DNA of 48,110 nucleotides from Bacteroidaceae bacterium (GTDB lineage: Bacteria > Bacteroidota > Bacteroidia > Bacteroidales > Bacteroidaceae): NCBI GenBank assembly GCA_016280445.1, contig JAEEGS010000062.1:1-48110 (forward strand). Reading direction: 5' to 3'. Positions 24,198-33,400 of this stretch are shown one piece after another. The notes beneath the pieces were generated by a model. It ran no database searches, was not told the DNA's origin, and saw only the letters and a program-made list of their open reading frames with translations. The position numbers and the translations under genes are program-made. The stretch's first letter is position 1, and every line of letters begins with the position of its first letter.

Positions 24198-27100
24198 CTA
24201 TTTCACCATAATCTTCTTGGTCTGTCCATCCTTTGTGCGGACGAAGTTCAGTCCCTTCTGAAGGGCTGGGATGCGTACACCTGCGGCATTGTAGATGCCC
24301 TCGAGTGCGGTGGCGGTTTCGCCTACAGACTGTATGTCGGTGACATCTGACTGCTTCTTCAGCTTGCACTCTGCCAGCAGGAATTCGGTGTAACCGCCAG
24401 AGGTGGATGCGAACTGGATGACATAATTGCCGGCTGTCGTCACCTTGAACGCCAGCGTGTTGTGCTTGGCTGAGGAGATGTTGCCAGAAGTGCTTCCATT
24501 CACGTTGGGGCTTGCTGTATAGGCGTCTGATGACGCTATGATGGCATTCTCGCTGTTGAGAATGTTCACTTGATACGCAGGTGTTCCCTTCCATGCGGCA
24601 CTGGCAAAGGTCAGCTCGTAGGTGCCAGGCTCCAGAGTCAGGGGATATTGCGTCTGACGTCCGTACTCAGCACTGGTGTTGCGCCAGTAGAGCGCCTTGC
24701 CTTGATAGCCTGTGAAACCAGTCATGGTGCGTGGACCCGTACTGTTGGTGGTTGGATATTCACGCACATTGGTGCCATCGGTGGTGCGCCATCCTTTGGG
24801 GAAGTCACCATTCAGCACTTCGCTGAAATCAAGCATGTAGATGGCTGTTGGGTCGTAGGTAGAGAAAATGGGCAGGATAGTCATGTTGTCGTCTACCATG
24901 TTGAAAGTCACCTCAGTGGCGCCCAGATCTACGGGGATGGTCAAATCCTGCGTGTAGAAGACGGAGTTGATGACCTTCAGGGCTTTGATGCCATAACCCT
25001 CATTAGGTGTGATGGTCAGCGTCACTTCCTCTCCCTCTTCGGCTTCGCTCACATTGGAGGTGATGGTTCCCTCGGCTGTTTCACGGATGAAGACACCGTA
25101 CTTTGGTGCTGCTACGTCGGCAGGGGTGTAGGTTACGTTGTCAATGAAGAGGGAAACTCCACCCGTGTTGGTGATGATGAGTGTGTTGTTACCTGCTTTC
25201 ATCTCTGTGCTGCACGTGATGGTCTTCCACTCGTTTTGTGCCGTCTTGTCATACTTGAGCGTCTTTCGTCCGTTGATGGATACAGCCAAACTGCCTCCCT
25301 TGTTAGGCGAAGTGTAACGAATGGTCACGTTGTAGGTGCCTGCTTCCTTGATGTTGATGATGTGTTTGAGTGCTCCAGATGTGTTGGTGCCCATCTCTAC
25401 AAAGCCCATACCGGCATGTCCACGCATGTTGGGGTACATGTTGAGTGGGATGTTGCCATTGCTTGTACCGCAGCAGGCTTTTATGCTCTTGTAGTCCATG
25501 TCCTCAGCCTCGATGGTGATGGCTCCATGGAACTCCTCTGGCTGCTTGGGCAGGTCTTCGGTGAGGGGTGTCTGGCTCACTTCGTCGGTGCTGCGCTCTG
25601 TGGCTGCACCTTCACAGTTGATGGTCAGGTCAATAGGACCCATGTGGCTCACATTCAGTGTGAACGTTCCTGTTTCGGCATCCCATTCAGATGTGGTGCT
25701 CAAGGTTGCAGCGCCACGTTTCTTCGTGGTGAAAGTGGGTTCGGCTGTGGCACCTTTCACGACAATCTTGTCAAGAACCTTAGTCATTGAGTCAGTTCGG
25801 TAGTTGTTCAGATAGAAGTCGATGTGGTCGGCATGCTCGTGAATGATGCCGCTGCTCAGTTTTCCGTAAGTCAGTTCCAATGTCTCGCAGGTGTTGTACT
25901 GCAGGGGGATGGAGGCTGTTGCGGTGGTCTTCTTGTTCAGGTAGGAGTAGGGCGTGTAGGTGACCAGTTGGTTTTTGTAGCGGTTGACGTAGAGGTCGCC
26001 TGTGCTCACTTCGGGATAGTATTTGTTGAAGTCTCTTGTCTTGAGCGTTTGTGAAGACCATTTTGTGCCATTTTTAACGGCACTCTTCTTGATCTGTAGG
26101 GGAATGGTCTTTGCTGTTTCATCATACAGGCTGAGGCAAACAGGGATGGCTCCATAGCGACCTGTCTTCTTGAAGTAGCAGTAGTTGTTCATCCACCGTC
26201 CATCACTTCTGTTGAAGGGGTCGGTTTGCTTGTAGACTCCATCGTAGAGGTCTCCCCAAGCGGCATACTTCTCTTCGTCGGTGCCTGATGAAATGTCGTT
26301 GATGACTGCAATCTTTGTTTTTGCCACCACTTCTTCACGGGTGGGAATGTACATGGTGCCGTCGATAATCTTGCGGAACATGTCAATCCATGCATTGTCG
26401 AACCCTGGATATTTGGCCCAGTTGCGGCGTGTGTAACCATTTACGGTTGTTTCTGGTTTATTCTGGAAGTCCTCTGTCCAAATCAATTCAGGGCCGTCCC
26501 ACACAGCACCACCGTTCACACAGGTCTGCTCCATTACCGTGCCGATGCCAGCAGACACGGGATATTTGCATAATCCCTCGCCAACAAGGTCGTTTGTAGC
26601 ACCGTTCCAACCACAGTTGTCATAGCGCACGCCATAGTTCTTGGCCAAACCCGAAATGAAGGGTGACCAGGTGACACTCTCGTTGTTGTAGAAGCAGGAG
26701 GAAGTGGTGTACTTATAGAGCCACAGGATGGCTTCTGGATAGTCTTGGCAAGCTTTCAGCAGGTCTTTGTTGCGCTTCATCATGCCCACGGGATTGAGAA
26801 GATGACTCCAGATGTTACCACAGAAGGAGATGGTGAGGACGCCGCCATACTTGTGGTGCATGGGCACCAGTTTTGCAAACAAGGCGATGCGTGATTCTTG
26901 CGAACTTGAACTCTTATCGCCTGCTGCGTCAAAGCCCCAGAACTGCTCGGCATAGTTCCAACCGAGGAAGTTGGGGTAGGTCTTGAAGAAGTATTCGAAA
27001 GTTTCCAGGTCGTCGTCTTGAATGTGGGTGTGACCACCACTGGCTGGCTGGCAAGTGAACCACATGCCGTTGTGTTGACACACAGATGCCCATGACCTAA

Positions 27101-27368
27101 AGGTGCGGACTGCATTTTGTGGTTTCTCGTAGACGTTTTTGTCAGTCTTGTAACTGCATGAAAGCGACAGGTTCATGCACACATACGGCTTGATGTCGTC
27201 GGGAATCAAGTCGATGATTTTCTGTGGGTCTGCCTGATTCCACACATCCACATGGATGAGCCACATGGGGTGTTTTGAGTCAATGGGTCGGCGCTCTTGT
27301 GCGCTTACTGTTTGCACGGCTACCAACAGCAGCACGGCAAGCAACAATTTGGTAAAGATCGTTCTCAT
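24198..27368 (-). CDS. Secreted GH98 glycoside hydrolase with CBM and T9SS signal
   Basis: 1056 residues. Signal peptide 1-23. The catalytic GH98 domain (about 33-350) opens with M-W-L-I-H-V-D-V-W-N-Q-A-D-P-Q-K and contains P-Y-V-C-M-N-L-S-L-S-C-S, C-Q-P-A-S-G-G-H-T-H and G-W-N-Y-A-E-Q-F-W-G-F, with a likely catalytic Glu in the last. A beta-rich GH98 C-terminal domain follows (about 360-600), then a CBM6/35-like module (about 630-755, I-E-A-E-D-M-D), an InlB-type repeat (757-838), another beta-sandwich and a C-terminal T9SS-like signal. Characterised GH98 enzymes are endo-galactosidases acting on blood-group glycans or endo-xylanases on complex arabinoxylan; the sequence does not settle which. 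No SusC/D or other PUL gene is adjacent. Confidence 0.85.
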   Translation of the reverse strand: MRTIFTKLLLAVLLLVAVQTVSAQERRPIDSKHPMWLIHVDVWNQADPQKIIDLIPDDIKPYVCMNLSLSCSYKTDKNVYEKPQNAVRTFRSWASVCQHNGMWFTCQPASGGHTHIQDDDLETFEYFFKTYPNFLGWNYAEQFWGFDAAGDKSSSSQESRIALFAKLVPMHHKYGGVLTISFCGNIWSHLLNPVGMMKRNKDLLKACQDYPEAILWLYKYTTSSCFYNNESVTWSPFISGLAKNYGVRYDNCGWNGATNDLVGEGLCKYPVSAGIGTVMEQTCVNGGAVWDGPELIWTEDFQNKPETTVNGYTRRNWAKYPGFDNAWIDMFRKIIDGTMYIPTREEVVAKTKIAVINDISSGTDEEKYAAWGDLYDGVYKQTDPFNRSDGRWMNNYCYFKKTGRYGAIPVCLSLYDETAKTIPLQIKKSAVKNGTKWSSQTLKTRDFNKYYPEVSTGDLYVNRYKNQLVTYTPYSYLNKKTTATASIPLQYNTCETLELTYGKLSSGIIHEHADHIDFYLNNYRTDSMTKVLDKIVVKGATAEPTFTTKKRGAATLSTTSEWDAETGTFTLNVSHMGPIDLTINCEGAATERSTDEVSQTPLTEDLPKQPEEFHGAITIEAEDMDYKSIKACCGTSNGNIPLNMYPNMRGHAGMGFVEMGTNTSGALKHIINIKEAGTYNVTIRYTSPNKGGSLAVSINGRKTLKYDKTAQNEWKTITCSTEMKAGNNTLIITNTGGVSLFIDNVTYTPADVAAPKYGVFIRETAEGTITSNVSEAEEGEEVTLTITPNEGYGIKALKVINSVFYTQDLTIPVDLGATEVTFNMVDDNMTILPIFSTYDPTAIYMLDFSEVLNGDFPKGWRTTDGTNVREYPTTNSTGPRTMTGFTGYQGKALYWRNTSAEYGRQTQYPLTLEPGTYELTFASAAWKGTPAYQVNILNSENAIIASSDAYTASPNVNGSTSGNISSAKHNTLAFKVTTAGNYVIQFASTSGGYTEFLLAECKLKKQSDVTDIQSVGETATALEGIYNAAGVRIPALQKGLNFVRTKDGQTKKIMVK

Positions 27369-27394
27369 AAAATGATGATTTTGGGTTTTGTGTG

Positions 27395-27402
27395 CAAATG
27401 TA
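27395..27402 (-). promoter_or_regulatory. -7 box of the GH98 gene
   Basis: TACATTTG on the minus strand, 26 bp before the start codon, fits TAnnTTTG. A clear -33 TTTG at the usual distance is not seen. Confidence 0.6.
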
Positions 27403-27428
27403 CGTCAAAAATTTCCAAAGACACCTTT

Positions 27429-27466
27429 CTCCATGTTGCAGGTATTTTTGCGAATGTTACATGGAG
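27429..27466. terminator. Hairpin after sprA
   Basis: CTCCATGT (27429-27436) and ACATGGAG (27459-27466) are perfect inverses with a 22-nt loop, 23 bp past the sprA stop. There is no long T-run, so terminator function is only plausible. Confidence 0.5.
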
Positions 27467-27489
27467 GCATGAGAATGAAGAAGAAAGTA

Positions 27490-30400
27490 TTATCTTGTCA
27501 AAGAGAACTTCATGCTGACACCAAAGTCGGCAGTGGTGGTGGGATAGGAGGATTGTGAAACCAGAGGCACATTGCGTTGCCAGTCGAGGAAGCCTGACAG
27601 CGTGAGGAGTCGGCTGAAAGTGTAGTCGGCAGCGATGGCTAGTTTATAAGCGGTAGCACCGCCTGTGGCAGTAGTGACAGAGGTCTGGATGTTGCGGTTG
27701 AGGGCATTCTGCAGACGGTAGGAGAAATCGGCACGGAGGTTGAGGTCGTGGCTCACCCCTCGTGTACGGGCACTGGTTCGGCTACTGCTGTTCTTGTCGT
27801 TGTTGTTATTCTTGCCCTTCCCTTTTGACTTACGGGACTTGCGACCCTCATCGGATTGAATGGATTTTGCACCGAAAAGGTTGAGATCCTTGAATTTATA
27901 ACCCATACCGATCACGAAGTCGTTGGAGAAGTTCTCGGTCAGTGCGACGGAGGTCATGGACAGGTTGAGGGTGCGTGTCTTGCGGTATTCGAGTTTGGCA
28001 GTCATGCCGCTGTTGAAGGTCATGTCCACTCCAATGAGCGGAGAGAAACTCTCGTTGATGCTGACCGTGGAGACGTTGTACATGGAACTGGGCACAGGGT
28101 TGCCTGTAGTGACATCCTTGATGAAGCCCCATTCGCCCATGTATTCCATGAAATTGGAGTAGGAGTTGTAAGCTCCGACAGCGTAGATGCTCTTGTAGGC
28201 ATGGTTGATGTTGAAACTCTTGAAGTGGTCGGAAAGCCATGGGGAGAGTTTAATCAGACCGCTGTATTTGACGCTCCAGTTAGGCATGAGCCGAGCCAGA
28301 GTGGGGAAGATGTCGAGCGGTGCGGAGAGAGCGTTCTTTCCGCAGTAGGTGGACAGGAATGCTGGTACCATCACATCGGCAGAATAGAGTTGGACACCTC
28401 CGTTCATAGGGTCGTATGCCTTGCCAGCCCATTCTGTGCCAGCGGTTTTTGGATAGGTGGCATTGGCGTATTTCTGTTCAAGGCGATTTTGGATGACAGG
28501 CAGGTTGGCTAAGAATTTGTCGAAATGCTTGGAATGGTAGTTGTTGTTGATGCTGCCACCCGATTCGAAGGCTGAACCGATAGAGATGACGGTCATGGAG
28601 AAACTGCCGCTTTGGGTGCGTGGCATACCTTCATACATGAACTGTATGCTCTTGGTCTTGTTGATGGTTCGGCTTGCATTCAGGTCTATCTTGAAGTCTT
28701 TGAAAGGTTCGAGGGTGGCTTTCAACTGGAGGTCTTCCATCGAGGCTGTGGTGGCAGGGGTGGTGATGTTGGAGTCGTTCTGCATGAGCCATCCGTTGCG
28801 GGCAGCCCGATTGATGTAGCTGTCATCGACCGTACCGAAGGCAAAACCCAATCCTGGGGAGAGCATGCCGTTCTGACGCTTCTGACCAAAGGCATCGCCG
28901 ATCTCAGTGCGGAAACCTGGCAAGGTGAGGGCATAGGTGTTACGGTATGAGATGCTGATGTTGCGTACAGTCATGAGACCGCGTGCGAAGATCTGAGCGG
29001 TCTTGTACCATGTGAGGTCGTCAAGTGGCTTCTTGGCCACCACATGAATCTTCACGGGGATGGTGTCATGGTTCTTCACCAAGATGGTGTTTGCATCCAT
29101 CTTCTTGTACTTCAGTTTGTATGTCCGGCCCTTTTCCGTTGTAGCGCGTACAGAAAGACGTTTGGAGTTCTGCCCATGTTTCACTTCCACGTTGGTGGAG
29201 TCATTGAGCGTCACTTCTTTGGTGAACCCTCTTGTCTTTGTGGTGCTGGCTGTCTTTTTGCCATCATCTTTCTTGTCGTCTTTCCCATTTTTCTCGTCTT
29301 TGTTGTCCTTTCCATCTTTCTTCTTGATGGTTTTGGTGGTGGCAGTCCTGCTGTTACGACTACCCAGCCCGTTGTTGCCACTTCCCGAGAAGCGTTTCTC
29401 AGTGTCAGCCAGGAACTTCCACTTCTTGTAGAGTGTCTCGAAGTTGAGGCGACCATTGATGTTGATGGTGCGTTGGGTGCTGATGGTGTGTCCTAGCGAG
29501 GTGCCGTCTTCGAGTTCGGTGCCACGTGTCCAGTTGTAGTTCGAGTTGTAAGAGCCGTCGGCTGTCACCCAATCGAAGATAGGAATCTTGTTGAATGGCA
29601 CTTGATAGGAGCCAGTGAAGGTGCTGCGGTAAGTGAGTGGACGACCGAAGGAACGGAGACTGCGGAGCACGGAGTCTTTCCATGCGGAATACTCGTCGGG
29701 ATAGAGATGCTTGTTCACCACGGTATAAGGCTCTTCTATCTCTGCGTGGGTGGAAGAGGTCCACGACATCTTGAGGGCCTTGAAGATGTCCCACTTGACG
29801 GTCAGGTCGCGGTTCCACAGAATCTGGTCGGAGAAGACCACTGGCAGTTTGGTGCCAGCGTCGATGTCGCGTTCTTGGAACTCATAATAACTGCGTGTGA
29901 GGTCTGTGTTGAACGAGATGCTCTGTGGCAGCCATTGCAGGTTCTGTGCCTTGAGAATATCCAGCCACTTTGATTTGCCCTTTAGTTTCTTGAAAGGCTC
30001 CCAGGCCTTGTACTTCGGCGAGTAGTTGTATGACATGTTGAGTTTCCAGTTCTCCTCGTTCTCATAGACCGTCGTTTCACCAGTCTTGTATCGCTGGCTG
30101 TAACTGTAACTGAAAGAGAAGTTGGCTGGGTCGTAAGGCATAGGCTTACGGCTTTGTACACCTGAATGCCAGTTGGCCAAAGAGAAGTTCTTGTTCTTCA
30201 CGATACTCTCGGTCAGGCTGCTCAGCGAGTCGCGTTCGGCTTTGGTGGCACATTCGTTCAGGGCGTCCTTGAGCAACATGTCGCTGTCGAACGGGTTGTA
30301 CTTGGGTGAGAGTTTCTGCCAGGAGTAGGAATAATAGAGGGGGAGGGTCATCTTCCACTTCTCGGGGAAGAACTTTCCGAGTTCGATTTGTGTGGTGATG

Positions 30401-33400
30401 CTCCATTCGTAGAGGTTGTCTTTGCGGCGCTCGTTCACATGCTCCTCCAAACCACCGAAACCTGCAGTCTCGACATGTCCGGTTACATTGATGGAACCGA
30501 GGTCGGAGAGTTGTACATTCAGATTGCCTTGGGCAGCCCAACCACCTTCATCGCTGTAATTTTGCATGCGGAGTTCGTTCACCCACACTTCCACACTGCC
30601 AGTGCGGCGTCCGTTGTTGCGCACACCAATCATCATGGTTTTCACCTCGCCGAGCGAGGGATTACCAATGATGCTCACTTTGTTGTTGGGCTTGTTCTCG
30701 TCGTAAGCGTAATACAGTTGTGTATAACTTGCATCGCCTGTGGCTTTAGCCTTGTTACGCTCATGCTTCAGGTTGGTGAAGACGCTGAAATCGATGTCGA
30801 GCATGTTCTCTTCAGGCCAAACAGCCTTGCATCCTTGGGCGGTGTAGGTGTCGTAATGGCCAGCGGGGGTGAGTTTCAGCGGTATCTCGTATTCATAGTA
30901 GTTGTTCTTGTAGTCGCTGCCCAATCGCATGAACACGCTCATTTGGTTGTCTTGCAGTTCGTTGTCACCCTCCATGGCGTTGGCGTGGATGAACATTTGC
31001 AGGTGCTTGTAACTGCGGAAGTCCATGTTCATGGTTTTATAGACGGCACGTGCGTCGCCTGTAGCGAGGTTCTCAACAGTGAGTGCCAACGCTTGTTCGT
31101 TCTCTTGCGAGAGTTGGGGCTGAGACGGGTCAAGCACACGGGTGATGCCTGGTGGCAACACGTAGTTGACAGGGGTCTTGTCGTTGTTTTCCTCAATGTT
31201 GACGGCAGAGGGAACGATGCTACCGCTCACGCTGGGTTTTGTGCCAGTGTAGAGCGGTTGGGTGTAGTTGCGCCATTCTCCGCGCACGAGGTCGAGGTTC
31301 GCCAAACGCACGACAATAGGCTCTTGGAATCCAGTCATGTACATACGCATAAAGCGGATGCTGCTGAGGTCGTTGATGCTGCCTTCTTTTCCTTCGTACT
31401 CGTCAACGGGGATGCGGAAGAGATACCAGGTGGCCTGCTCCTTGTTGCCATTGCGCAGTCCGACCGACGTTTCACGAGAATCAACGATGAAGTTACGTCC
31501 CACTTGCATGTCTTCTGGACGGAGGCTGACGTGGTACTCGTAGAAGTTCTCGTATTCGTTCATGGTGTAGTCGGAGTTGACATCCTCCGCATCAGGAGTG
31601 CTCTTGTAGGCAGTGGAGTAACTCTCTCTCGATTCGCTGGTGTTGGGTGAGTTGCCCTCGGGTGAGTTGATGAACTTGTAGCGGTCGAGAATGGAGGTGT
31701 GATTGGCATCGAAGTCGCTTCCGCGGAAGTAGTGGTAGTCGTCGCCTGCGGGGTCGTTGTAGATGGAGTCGTAGGCAGCTGCACTTACTTTTCCCTGCAT
31801 GGCATTCAGATAGTCGGAATAGATGCCGAAGGTACGTTCGTCGGCATCGACAAGGCCGTTCAGACCGATGTCTTGGCGTGGACGTGCACCGCTTTCGTTG
31901 GAGAAGGAGTAGATGACCGATTTCTCGCTTGGAACACGTCCCCAGGTGGTCTCCGTGTAGGTGGAAGCACTGTTGACAGGCATACCGCTTTCATAGGCTT
32001 TCTTTCCGTCTTTGAGCACGTCCTCGCTGATGTCGCCCAAGTTGATGTAGAAGTCGCCGCCGTAACGATGGTCGTCTTTCGTGTAGATGAAGGGGTCGAG
32101 CATCCAGAACTCGATGTACTGCACGTTGCTGGTCTCAAAGTCACTTGTGTCGAGTTTCCTCATCATACCGCCCCATCGTTTCTGAGGGTCGTTCAGATGC
32201 GCATTGGCGTCCACGTCGGTGTCGAGGTTGTAAGGACCTCGTTCGCTGGGGTAGTAGGCCAGGTTCAGGATGCTGAGCGTGTTGCTTTCGCCCGTGTTGG
32301 TGTCGCGGTTGGGGTAGACCTCTCTTACATAGACCTCTCGCACATAGTGGTTCGAGAGCTGGTCAAGGTCGCTCTTGATGTGGCTGGGTGTGAGCGATGA
32401 AGAACGGCGGGTGAAGAGAGGGTCGATGTTGTACCAAGCCAATCGGGCACGATTGTAGCCATACTTCACATCATTGGTGAGTTTGCCGTATTCGAGATGG
32501 GAAGGTGTGGACGAGAGCACCCACTCCTTCGGGTTGCTCACGTCAATAGGCATCTTGGTGGCTTCAAAGTCGTCCAGATAGGAGGCGTTGCCCTGTGTGC
32601 CGCTGGCAGTGCCGGCCTTGAGTTGTGCATACTCTCCTGTGAAGGAGATGCTGGAAGGGGCGCTGAGGTGGAGGAAAGGCAACTTGTCCAGCATGTTGGT
32701 GAGCCACTGCGAGTTCTGTTTCCAGTTCATGTGGAGTCCCCACAACGTGTTGTTGAGAGGCTCGCTTCCCATGGCCACTTTGCTGGTCAGAGGCTTTTCG
32801 CTGACTTTGAGATAGGTACCTCCGATGTTGAAGTTCTTGGAGAAGTCGTATTCCCAGTTCAAGCCCAGCATGGTCTTGCGCATCAGCGAGTAGTCTTCTT
32901 GGCTTTCGAGGCTGACGCTCACGTTGGTTCCGGCATCAAGAATGCTTTGGTTGATGATGGTGACGGTACCATTACGGTAGTCGACCGTGTAGTCGCTGCC
33001 CTCTGTGAGGGTGACACCTCCAGCGGTGACCACCACAGAGTGTTGCGGAATGTAAGAACTGCCCAGGTCTATCACACTTCCATTGGTGGCCTTGTATTCA
33101 CCAGTCAGCGTGAATTTGTTCTTTTCAGCAATTTGGCGAGCCGTGGTCTTTGTCGAGTCGTAGAGGGCGTCATAGCAGTATTTGTCAGCCAAGGCATCGT
33201 TGCCTAATTTCTGTCGCAGCCAGTCGCCGAAAGGCTCGACGACAGGGAAGATGATGCGGCCGGTGCTGGCTTGTATGGTATAGCCCTCTATGAAGTCAAA
33301 CTTGCCGTTGGGGTTTGTCTTCTCGTTGTTGTCCAGGCGGTCCAGGTTCATCATCTTCAGCAGGGTTGTCTGCTTGAACGGGTCTTCCGGTATGTAACTG

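Noticed and set aside
24025-24594. 189-codon minus-strand frame at the GH98 3' end
   Set aside because: It reads through the terminator and the GH98 gene in another frame; it is a shadow.
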